From Paracoccaceae bacterium (lineage in GTDB: Bacteria; Pseudomonadota; Alphaproteobacteria; Rhodobacterales; Rhodobacteraceae): 64,000 bases of DNA. The notes beneath the pieces were generated by a model. That model worked only from the letters and a program-made list of their open reading frames with translations. It did not search any database and was not told the origin of the DNA. The DNA lies in contig JAHDXW010000010.1 in assembly GCA_023383015.1 (NCBI GenBank), positions 1 to 64,000 on the forward strand. The letters run 5' to 3'. Shown here piece after piece: positions 8,158 through 15,799 of this stretch. Every line of letters begins with the position of its first letter. Position 1 is the stretch's first letter. A program made the position numbers and the translations under genes.

Positions 8158-9372
8158 GTGACCTCCAAGCTCGGCTGGCTCGCCAGTCAGCATCTCCGCA
8201 AGGTGTGGGTGCGCGTCGTCGCGTTCGCGCTGTTGGCCGTTGCGACGGCGGCCGTGGCGCAGTTCCTCTCCCGCTTCATTCCGAGCGCCTGGGCGATCGA
8301 GATCGGCAGCGAGGCTGTGGATGATGTACTCACAATCCTCGCGTCCTCGATGCTGGCGGTGACCACGTTCTCGCTCTCGATCGCCGTCTCTGCCTTCGCC
8401 GCGGCGGCAAGCACGGCGACGCCCCGCGCCACCGCGCTGCTGCAGGAGGACCGAACCACACAGAACGTGCTCGCCACGTTCCTCGGCGCCTTTCTCTTCA
8501 GCCTCGTCGGCATCATCGCGCTTCAGGCCGGCTTCTACACCGATACTGGGCGGCTCGTTCTCTTCGCAGCGACGGCTCTCGTCGTCGCGCTGGTGGTCAT
8601 CGCGCTGCTGCGCTGGATCAGCCATCTGATGAGCTTCGGGCGCATGGGCGACACGCTCGACCGTGTCGAGGCGGCGGCACGAGAGTCGCTCGCGCGCAGG
8701 CTCGAGACTCCGTTCCTGGGCGGACGACCACTCCTCGGCGATGTACCGGAAGACACCTTCCCGCTTCGGCCGACCGACGCCGGGTACGTGCGCCACATCG
8801 ATCTTTCTGCTCTTGCGACCTGCGGCGAGGAGCTCGAGAGCAACGTCTGGCTCGCCGTCCTGCCGGGCAGCTTCGTGCACGAGGCACGACCACTCCTGCA
8901 TCTGGAGCGGCCGGCCGACGAGGACATTGCCGACCGCCTGCGCTCCGCCTTCACATTGGGCGCGGAGCGCACGTTCGATCAGGATCCCCGCTTTGGCGTG
9001 ATCGTCCTATCGGAGATCGCTTCGCGCGCGCTGTCGCCGGCCGTCAACGATCCCGGCACGGCGATCAGCGTCCTCGGGCGTCTGGTGCGGGTTCTGGGCC
9101 AATGGAAGGAGAACGCCGAACCCGAGATCGAATACCCGAACGTCCATGTCCCGCCATTGAAGCCCGCAGACTTGATGGAAGATGCGTTTCGCCCGATCGC
9201 GCGGGACGGGGCCGACATTGCCGAAGTGGCGGTCCGTCTGCGCAAGTCTGTCGAGGCGCTCGCGAACATCGCGCCGGAAATCTATGGTTCTGCCGCGGTC
9301 CCGAGCGGTCTCGAGGCGGGCCCTGACGACAGCGTACGTGATGGCGGCCAGCCTTTAGCTGCGCACACCTGA
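8158..9372 (+). CDS. DUF2254 family membrane protein
   Basis: 404 residues from GTG 8158. Four membrane helices occupy roughly residues 15-145 (two N-terminal helices, then ILASSMLAVTTFSLSI and FLFSLVGIIALQAG regions), followed by a large soluble C-terminal domain with the conserved ISRALSPAVNDPGTA-like stretch characteristic of DUF2254. Function is unknown. The frame is open upstream to 8008, but GTG 8158 preceded by GAGAG and followed by a basic N terminus fits better; this leaves a 40-base gap after the PLD gene. Probably the third gene of a GH13-PLD-DUF2254 operon. Confidence 0.82.
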   Translation: MTSKLGWLASQHLRKVWVRVVAFALLAVATAAVAQFLSRFIPSAWAIEIGSEAVDDVLTILASSMLAVTTFSLSIAVSAFAAAASTATPRATALLQEDRTTQNVLATFLGAFLFSLVGIIALQAGFYTDTGRLVLFAATALVVALVVIALLRWISHLMSFGRMGDTLDRVEAAARESLARRLETPFLGGRPLLGDVPEDTFPLRPTDAGYVRHIDLSALATCGEELESNVWLAVLPGSFVHEARPLLHLERPADEDIADRLRSAFTLGAERTFDQDPRFGVIVLSEIASRALSPAVNDPGTAISVLGRLVRVLGQWKENAEPEIEYPNVHVPPLKPADLMEDAFRPIARDGADIAEVAVRLRKSVEALANIAPEIYGSAAVPSGLEAGPDDSVRDGGQPLAAHT

Positions 9373-9613
9373 TCATCTGCCATTGGCCATTCGCACCTTG
9401 GCCATGCAGGCGCTCTGGTTCTCAACAGCAGACGCCGATACTGCGCCTCCACGCCGCGGCCACGCACCGGAGTAGACGTCACTGTCGCAAGATGCGCGTT
9501 CGGCGCGCCGCCGTCAGACCACGTCACGATTGTGTGGTGCGGATTCTCCGTTAACATTATCGAGAGGTTGCGAGGCCTGGTCCGGCAAACGACGGAGGCG
9601 TCGACGTGTAATC

Positions 9614-11362
9614 ATGAGACGGAAGGCGAGCGCTCGGTCCCTGGAGCGAGGAACAAGAGACCTCGTCGGAACCCCCTTGGGGTCGCTGCTTCTCGCGAGC
9701 GCTCTGATCGGCTGCGTCCTGATCACCGCGGGTGTCCTGGTAACTCAGGCTCGCCAGAGTGCGCTGCAGGAAGCGCGATCGGCAGCAGGTAATCTGGCCT
9801 CCCTGTTGCACGAGCAGACGCTCTCAGCGTTCAGGTCCACGGACCTCGCTCTTCAGGTTGTTCGAGAACGCCTGGAAGATGAGGGAATCGCCGAAAATGA
9901 TCCTCGGTTTCGGAGCTATCTCCAGATGCTCCAGGATGAACTCGACCATGTTCGCGCCTTGTTCGTCATCGGCTCGGATGGCTTCATCGTTCACGATACG
10001 GACTATCCGGATACGCCGCGCGTAAGTCTCGCGGATCGTCCATACTTCAGGTCCTCGCTCCAGCTGTCGCCGGCGTCCGTCTTTATCGGCAGTCCGCTTC
10101 TCAGCCGTTCCGTCGACCGCTGGTTCGTGCCGGTCGCAAGGAGCTTCAACCATCCCGTAAATGGCGCAGGCATAGTCGTTGCAGCGGTAGAGCCGCTTTT
10201 CTTCGAGCGCCTCTACTCGCAGCTACAGCTTGGGGAACACGACTCCATCGCCCTGTTTCACACCGACAGCACGCTGATCGCCAGCGCGCCTGCTCAACCG
10301 GACCTCTACGGACAACGCCTGGGCGCACTGCGCCTGTTCACCGAGGAACTTCCGGCGTCTCCGAGCGGCGCATACCGGGTTCAGGGCGCCCTCTCGGGAA
10401 GATCGTCACTCATCGGCTACGCACGCCTGACGGACTTTCCGCTGATCGTGACGGTCGCAATCGACGAGGCGACTGCACTCGCTGCGTGGCGGCGGCAAGC
10501 TGCGCTGGTCGCGCTGATCTGCCTCTCCATCATCGCCGTCGGGTTCCTTCTCTACCTCTCCGTCGCCAAGCGGCGGCTGGAGCGAAAGATGGCTTTGCAG
10601 AAGTCCATGATGCAGGAGAAGCTCGAGGCGGTCGGCTACATGACCAGCAGCGTCGCGCATGACTTCCGGAACCTCCTGGCGGCTGCTCATGCGGGCGTGC
10701 GCCTTCTCCGGCGAAGGGGCCCGAGCGAACAGCTTCTCGCGGCACTCGAGGACACTCTCAGTCGCGGCAACCAGCTCACGTCCGACCTGCTGCACTTCGT
10801 CAAGGATCAGGAATCCGAGAAGGTGGTGTTCAATCCGAACTCCCGGATCCAGCAGCTCGCGGCGCTGCTGGAACAGACCACCCATGCCGGGGTCGCGGTT
10901 GAATATGATCTGGCGCCAGACGTGCGGGACATCGAGGCCAGTCCGGCGGCGTTCGATTCATCCCTGATCAACCTCGCGGTCAACTCTTGTCACGCGATGC
11001 CGGACGGCGGCCGCCTGAAGATCTCCACCTTCAATGTGTCCCTCCAGTCGAACGCGGGCGCCGAGCTCCGCCCAGGCGACTACGTGTCCATCAGGGTGGA
11101 GGACACGGGGCACGGTATACCGCGTGAGAAGCTGGACGGCATCTTCGAGCCGTTCGTGACATCCAAAGGCTCAGGCGGAACAGGCCTCGGCCTGTTTCAG
11201 GTGCGAAGGTTCGTCTGCGATCTGGGAGGTGACGCGCGCATCGAAAGCGAGGAAGGGAACGGCACGGCTGTTGAACTCTTGCTGCCGGCCGTCAAGCAGG
11301 TTCAGTCGAACCCGGAAGCTACGCCCCGCCCGCATGCCGAGCCACGGTTCTGTGAGCCCTGA
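9614..11362 (+). CDS. membrane sensor histidine kinase with periplasmic double-Cache domain
   Basis: 582 residues. TM1 about 22-44, a periplasmic dCache/PDC sensor about 50-290 (VFIGSPLLSRSVDRWFVPVA is typical), TM2 about 297-317, then HisKA with His349 in VAHDFRNLL and a HATPase domain with N box NLAVNSCHAM, G1 VEDTGHGIP and G2 GTGLGLFQVR. There is no receiver domain. dCache kinases usually sense small organic ligands such as dicarboxylates or amino acids. I choose ATG 9614 because it directly precedes the positively charged N terminus; an upstream in-frame start at 9530 would add an implausible Arg-rich leader. No cognate response regulator is adjacent, but a hybrid kinase follows 200 bases downstream. 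Confidence 0.87.
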   Translation: MRRKASARSLERGTRDLVGTPLGSLLLASALIGCVLITAGVLVTQARQSALQEARSAAGNLASLLHEQTLSAFRSTDLALQVVRERLEDEGIAENDPRFRSYLQMLQDELDHVRALFVIGSDGFIVHDTDYPDTPRVSLADRPYFRSSLQLSPASVFIGSPLLSRSVDRWFVPVARSFNHPVNGAGIVVAAVEPLFFERLYSQLQLGEHDSIALFHTDSTLIASAPAQPDLYGQRLGALRLFTEELPASPSGAYRVQGALSGRSSLIGYARLTDFPLIVTVAIDEATALAAWRRQAALVALICLSIIAVGFLLYLSVAKRRLERKMALQKSMMQEKLEAVGYMTSSVAHDFRNLLAAAHAGVRLLRRRGPSEQLLAALEDTLSRGNQLTSDLLHFVKDQESEKVVFNPNSRIQQLAALLEQTTHAGVAVEYDLAPDVRDIEASPAAFDSSLINLAVNSCHAMPDGGRLKISTFNVSLQSNAGAELRPGDYVSIRVEDTGHGIPREKLDGIFEPFVTSKGSGGTGLGLFQVRRFVCDLGGDARIESEEGNGTAVELLLPAVKQVQSNPEATPRPHAEPRFCEP

Positions 11363-11507
11363 GCGGCGCCACGCACCGAACTATGGCTGCCCAACCTGGG
11401 GCGGTGCCGCGTAGCCGCTGCGCCACAATTCCGTCCTGCCGCTGCGGGTTACAGCGCGCGGAGCCGTTGAGAACTTGAGCGCCAAATACAACCGGAAGTA
11501 GTCTTTA

Positions 11508-11532
11508 GGAACCGATCCTCGGAGGAGGCGTT
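11508..11532 (+). promoter_or_regulatory. EcfG-type (general stress response) promoter
   Basis: GGAAC at 11508-11512 and CGTT at 11529-11532 are separated by exactly 16 bases. This matches the alphaproteobacterial EcfG consensus GGAAC-N16/17-CGTT. It lies 28 bases before ATG 11560 of the hybrid histidine kinase gene, in the correct orientation. Confidence 0.65.
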
Positions 11533-11559
11533 CGGCTGCGGGGGAGTTTGACTGAGGGC

Positions 11560-13152
11560 ATGTTGGTACAATCGGATAGAGACGGCGCAGCGCTGATGCC
11601 CGATGATCGCTACAGGCTGCTCATCGATGCGATCAAGGATTACGCGATCTACATGCTCGACCCGAACGGGCGAGTGGTGAGCTGGAATCCCGGAGCCGAA
11701 CGGTTCAAGGGATATGGCGCCGACGAGATCATGGGCGAAGATTTTTCCCGGTTCTACACGGAGGAAGAACGAAGCTCCGGGTTGCCGGAAACCAACTTGC
11801 GCCGCGCAGCTGTCGAAGGCCGGTACGAGGGTGAAGGCTGGAGAGTCAGGAAGGACGGCGAAAAGTTCTGGGCGCACGTCATCATCGATCCGATCATGGA
11901 CCCGTCCGGAGAGCTTCTCGGCTTTGCAAAGATCACTAGGGATTTGACGGAGCGCAAGCTCGCCGAGGAAGAGCTGGAGCGAACGCGTCAAGCACTGTTC
12001 CAAGCGCAAAAGCTCGAGGCGATCGGGCAACTAACCGGTGGCGTGGCCCACGACTTCAACAACCTGCTTACGGTTGTTCTTGCGAGTCTCGACATGCTCC
12101 TGAAGCGGGCTCCGGATGATCCGCAGATGAAGTCGCTGATGACGAATGCGTTGCAGGCCGCTCAGCGTGGTGCGTCGCTCACTCAGCGGATGCTGGCGTT
12201 CGCTCGGAAGCAGGAACTGCGACCCGAGCCCGTGGTTGTTCCGGATATCGTCAGGGGCATGTCCGACATCCTGCGACGCTCGATCGACGTCTCGATCCAG
12301 ATCGAGACGCGCTTCCCCCTGTCGCTTCCGAAGGTTTTCACGGATGCCAACCAGCTGGAGACCGCGCTGCTGAACCTCGTCGTGAACGCTCGCGACGCAA
12401 TGCCGGCTGGTGGGAAGATCACGATCTCGGCGAGCGAAGAGATGAGCGAAGGGAAGATGATCGACCTCGCTCTCGGCCGATACGTCAAGCTGTTGGTCAA
12501 GGATGAGGGAGCGGGCATGGATGCGGAGACGCTCGAACGCGCCATCGATCCGTTCTTCACGACGAAGGGCGTTGGAAAGGGGACGGGGCTTGGCCTCTCG
12601 ATGGTTCAGGGCCTGATGGAGCAGTCCGGCGGCAAACTGATCCTCAAGAGCGAACTCGACAAGGGAACGACTGTAGAGCTTTGGCTGCCAGTTGCCGAGG
12701 AAGAAGACCGGGACACGGATAGCAATCAGGAGCCTGACGGCGGAATTGAATCAGTATCAGCGAGCCGAAAGCTCTGCATTCTTGCCGTAGATGACGACAT
12801 CCTTGTGCTCATGAACACGGCCGCCATGCTCGAGGATCTTGGCCATTCCGTTGTTGAGGCCAGCTCAGGGGAACGTGCTCTCGCGGCCCTTGAGGGCCAG
12901 AGGTTCGACTTAGTCATCACAGACTTCGCAATGCCGGGGATGACGGGACTGCAGCTGGCCGAGAGAATCGAGAGCGTCTGTCCTAGAACGCCGGTGGTCC
13001 TCGCCAGCGGTTACGCTGCTCTGCCAAATGGGCTTGAAACCGAATTGCCACGCTTACCCAAGCCATTCTTCCAAAGAGACTTGGAAAAAATTCTGGCGAG
13101 TGTTTCGACGGCGGTGACGGAAGGAAGTGCGGGGGCAGGCCTAGCGAGCTGA
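11560..13152 (+). CDS. PAS-domain hybrid histidine kinase with C-terminal receiver
   Basis: About 530 residues, no membrane helix. Order: PAS domain (about 15-130, YMLDPNGRVVSWNPGAERFKGY), HisKA with His164 in VAHDFNNLL, HATPase (N box LNLVVNARDAM, GTGLGLSMV), then a receiver domain (about 405-525) with acidic pocket VDDD and phospho-acceptor Asp455 in ITDFAMPG. Such cytosolic PAS hybrids are frequent in alphaproteobacterial stress signalling. TTG 11548, ATG 11560 and ATG 11596 are possible starts; I use 11560. The EcfG-type promoter upstream suggests induction in the general stress response. Its phosphotransfer partner is not in the window. Confidence 0.88.
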   Translation: MLVQSDRDGAALMPDDRYRLLIDAIKDYAIYMLDPNGRVVSWNPGAERFKGYGADEIMGEDFSRFYTEEERSSGLPETNLRRAAVEGRYEGEGWRVRKDGEKFWAHVIIDPIMDPSGELLGFAKITRDLTERKLAEEELERTRQALFQAQKLEAIGQLTGGVAHDFNNLLTVVLASLDMLLKRAPDDPQMKSLMTNALQAAQRGASLTQRMLAFARKQELRPEPVVVPDIVRGMSDILRRSIDVSIQIETRFPLSLPKVFTDANQLETALLNLVVNARDAMPAGGKITISASEEMSEGKMIDLALGRYVKLLVKDEGAGMDAETLERAIDPFFTTKGVGKGTGLGLSMVQGLMEQSGGKLILKSELDKGTTVELWLPVAEEEDRDTDSNQEPDGGIESVSASRKLCILAVDDDILVLMNTAAMLEDLGHSVVEASSGERALAALEGQRFDLVITDFAMPGMTGLQLAERIESVCPRTPVVLASGYAALPNGLETELPRLPKPFFQRDLEKILASVSTAVTEGSAGAGLAS

Positions 13153-13803
13153 GGCGCGTTGGAGAGCGAGCCGGCGCATGTGGTTCTTGCACCCGATGGC
13201 TCTCGACCCAGAGAACGTTCGACCCCAGGCCCATCCCTTCCGCCATCATCCCTGCTGCAAACGCGGACAGGCGCCCATCTCGGCGCGCAAATGGTCGTGT
13301 TATCAAAGGGCTTTGCCTTCCCCATGCGAACCTCCGAGACCGCGCGCCCGGCCCGTTCCGGGCTCTGGACGGCGCTCCGTCACTGTTCGGGCGAACCTCG
13401 CCGATTTCGGTTCGGTCGAATTTTGCCTCGTCTTTCCAATAGCCTGAGTTTCAACTCCGCCAAAAAGTCCGTCCCCTGTTTCCACCGCCTTCGAGGCGAA
13501 GAGAGCAGCAACGGGCGGTAAGCGCAGCGGCTCGGGGCGCTGGCCGGATGGCGCGTAGCGGTGGCGGTGGGTGGTGTGCGCCAGCCCCGAAAGTGCCGCA
13601 GGCCTTGCTCGGTATCCCAGGCCCGGTGGCCGGCCTTCGCGGCCATCGCCCGGGGTTCATGCCTGACGCCTTCGACGGCGGGAGCGAGTGGCGGCGACGG
13701 GGCAGGGCATGGGGCCGCCCAGAGCGTCCCGACCTCCCGCCATGCGGCCAACGTTGCCAGCATCATCGTCCCTCGGGGTTAACACCGCCTCCCTTCTTGC
13801 CTC
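13153..13803 (+). other. 650-bp gene-less stretch between kinase and nickel-resistance operon
   Basis: No convincing gene was found on either strand. Open frames here are Arg/Pro-rich or short and lack recognisable motifs. A minus-strand frame (13380-13766, 128 codons) contains a stretch AKAGHRAWDTEQGLRHFRGW that reads like real protein but could not be assigned; it may be a remnant. The stretch lies between blocks of different base composition, so it may contain a recombination scar. Confidence 0.4.
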
Positions 13804-13820
13804 ATCCCCCCAGGGGGGAT
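13804..13820. promoter_or_regulatory. perfect palindromic operator of the CsoR/RcnR (DUF156) repressor
   Basis: ATCCCCCC-A-GGGGGGAT is a perfect inverted repeat with 8-base arms around one central base. CsoR/RcnR/FrmR-family repressors bind G-tract/C-tract palindromes flanked by A/T. It ends 11 bases before the repressor start codon, as expected for autoregulation of the two-gene operon. Confidence 0.75.
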
Positions 13821-13831
13821 AGAGACACTGC

Positions 13832-14101
13832 ATGCCAGAAGACCACACCCACGCGAGCCACCCCGCCATCGCCACCCGGCTGAAGCGTGCCGCGGGACAC
13901 CTGCGCCGCGTCATCGGAATGATCGCGGAGGGGCGGCCCTGCGTCGACCTCGCCACGCAGCTGCATGCCGTCGAGCGGGCCGTGGCCGAGGCGAAGCGGG
14001 CGCTGATCCACGACCACATCGACCATTGCCTGACCGGCGAGGGTGCGGGCGGAGGCGCACATGACCTGGCCGAGATCAAGGCCCTGACGAAACTCCTGTA
14101 G
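13832..14101 (+). CDS. metal-sensing DUF156 repressor (CsoR/RcnR family), NreA-like
   Basis: 89 residues, all-helical DUF156 repressor (RLKRAAGHLRRVIGMI core). Putative metal ligands: Cys37, His62 and Cys66, matching the C-H-C triad of Cu(I)-sensing CsoR, plus an N-terminal His cluster (His5, His7, His10) as in Ni/Co sensors of the RcnR/DmeR type. Sequence alone therefore gives mixed signals on the metal; the adjacent NreB-like exporter favours nickel (NreA role). Its stop TAG is immediately followed by the ATG of the exporter, so the two are co-transcribed under the palindromic operator upstream. Confidence 0.85.
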   Translation: MPEDHTHASHPAIATRLKRAAGHLRRVIGMIAEGRPCVDLATQLHAVERAVAEAKRALIHDHIDHCLTGEGAGGGAHDLAEIKALTKLL

Positions 14102-15409
14102 ATGCTGTCCACGCTCGGGAACCCGACCTTCCGCCATCTCTTTACCGCGCAGGTCGTGGCGCTGGTGGGCACCGGGCTTGCCACCGTGGCGCTGGGGCTC
14201 CTGGCCTGGCAGCTTGCGGGCGACACCGCGGGCGCGGTCCTGGGCACGGCGCTGGCGATCAAGATGGTGGCCTATGTCACGCTGGCCCCGGTTGCGGCGG
14301 CCATCGCCGAACGCCTGCCGCGCCGGGCCTTCCTGGTGGCGATGGACCTGATCCGCGCGGGCGTGATCGCCTTCCTGCCCTTCGTGGATCAGGTTTGGCA
14401 GGTCTATGTGCTGATCTTCTCCCTGCAGGCCGCCTCGGCCGGGTTCACCCCGGCCTTCCAGGCGGTGATCCCCGACGTGCTGAAGGACGAGGGCGACTAT
14501 ACCAACGCCCTGTCGCTTCTGCGGCTGGCCGAGGATCTGGAACAGTTCGCCTCGCCCATGCTGGCCGCGGCCCTGCTGACAGTGGTCAGCTTCCCGGCCC
14601 TCTTCGCCGGCACGGTCGCGGGCTTCGTTGCCTCGGCCCTGCTGGTGGTCACCGCGCGCCTGCCGGGGCGGGCTGCGGCGGAACCCGGGCATTTCTGGGC
14701 CGACGTGACCAAGGGCATCCGCATCTATGCGGCCACCCCGCGCCTGCGCGGGCTGATGGTGATGGAGGCTGCCGTCGCAGCCGCGGGCGCGATGGTCCTC
14801 GTGAACACGGTCGTGCTGGTGCAAGCTCGTCTGGGGTTGGGAGAGGAATCCGTCGCGCTGGCCTTCGCGGGATTTGGCGCGGGGTCGATGCTGGCAGCCT
14901 TCCTTCTTCCGCGCATCCTCGGGCGCCTGCAGGACCGCCCGGTGATGATCGGCGGTGCGGCCCTGATGGTCGCGGGCGTGGCGATGGTGCCGCTGGTCGC
15001 CAATCTCGTCGCGCTGATCGCGCTCTGGGCGGTGATCGGCTTCGGCTTCTCGCTCACACAGACCCCCATCGGGCGGATCATCAACCGCTCTGCGCGCGAG
15101 GCCGACCGGGGGGCGGTCTTCGCCGCGCAATTCGCGCTGTCGCACGCCTGCTGGCTGGTCACCTATCCGCTGGCGGGCCGGATAGGCGCCGGCGCAGGAC
15201 TGTCGGCGGCGGCCCTGACGCTGGCGGTCATCGGCGCAGCAGGTCTCTCGGCCGTGTGGCACCTCTGGCCTGCGGACGACCGGACCATACTGCCGCACGA
15301 CCACCCGGAACTGCCGCCTGACCATCCCCATCTGGCCGAGCACGGGCCCCACCATGCCCATGCGGTCGTGATCGATGACCTGCACCGGCGGTGGCCCAAG
15401 GCGGCATGA
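14102..15409 (+). CDS. MFS metal efflux protein with His-rich tail (NreB-like)
   Basis: 435 residues, about 12 membrane helices of the MFS_3 type, beginning NPTFRHLFTAQVVALVG. The C-terminal ~35 cytosolic residues are rich in histidine (HDHPELPPDHPHLAEHGPHH), the hallmark of NreB nickel exporters, which remove Ni2+ from the cytoplasm using the proton gradient. It follows the DUF156 repressor with no gap. Downstream, its stop lies three bases from the end of a converging, truncated methyltransferase gene. Nickel is the likeliest substrate; cobalt is possible. Confidence 0.8.
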   Translation: MLSTLGNPTFRHLFTAQVVALVGTGLATVALGLLAWQLAGDTAGAVLGTALAIKMVAYVTLAPVAAAIAERLPRRAFLVAMDLIRAGVIAFLPFVDQVWQVYVLIFSLQAASAGFTPAFQAVIPDVLKDEGDYTNALSLLRLAEDLEQFASPMLAAALLTVVSFPALFAGTVAGFVASALLVVTARLPGRAAAEPGHFWADVTKGIRIYAATPRLRGLMVMEAAVAAAGAMVLVNTVVLVQARLGLGEESVALAFAGFGAGSMLAAFLLPRILGRLQDRPVMIGGAALMVAGVAMVPLVANLVALIALWAVIGFGFSLTQTPIGRIINRSAREADRGAVFAAQFALSHACWLVTYPLAGRIGAGAGLSAAALTLAVIGAAGLSAVWHLWPADDRTILPHDHPELPPDHPHLAEHGPHHAHAVVIDDLHRRWPKAA

Positions 15410-15411
15410 AC

Positions 15412-15799
15412 TCACGGAAGCGGGGCATACCCACGACTCGCATGCAGACCACCGCGCCACGACGTGCCCATCGACATCTGGGCCGCAATGGCCAGCATCG
15501 CGCCGAGACCGGCGATGAAGACCCCGATCAGGCCGGTCGCGACGGCGCTGCCTTCTGTCCGTAGCGGATCGATCGTCCGTGATCCGGGGCCGGCCAGCCA
15601 GTGAGGTTGCCCGAGGAAGACCAGCATGAAGGCCGCGCGGAAGCCCGCCGCCGCAAGCGGGCCGCGCCCCGTGGCACGGGCAGGCAGCCCGGCGGGCCGC
15701 TCCGCCGCCTGGACCGCAATGGCGCTGCTCCTGAAAGGCAGCGCCAGAATGCCGAAGGGCAGGGCCGGCGCGGTCGAGCCGAACCCCGCGATCGTGGCC
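15412..15799 (-). pseudogene. truncated isoprenylcysteine carboxylmethyltransferase-like membrane protein
   Basis: Read on the minus strand directly after the P-type ATPase, the frame encodes two to three hydrophobic segments and an IDPLRTEGSAVATGLIGVFI...AQMSMGTSWR stretch typical of the bacterial ICMT-like family, whose members often accompany cation-efflux genes. Homologues continue after TSWR with the SAM-binding, helix-rich C-terminal half (VRNPI/YxxY region); here the frame ends about ten residues later, three bases from the nreB-like stop. The first in-frame ATG is internal, so the beginning is also unclear. I interpret it as a remnant left by the rearrangement that joined the nre and ATPase blocks. 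Confidence 0.65.
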
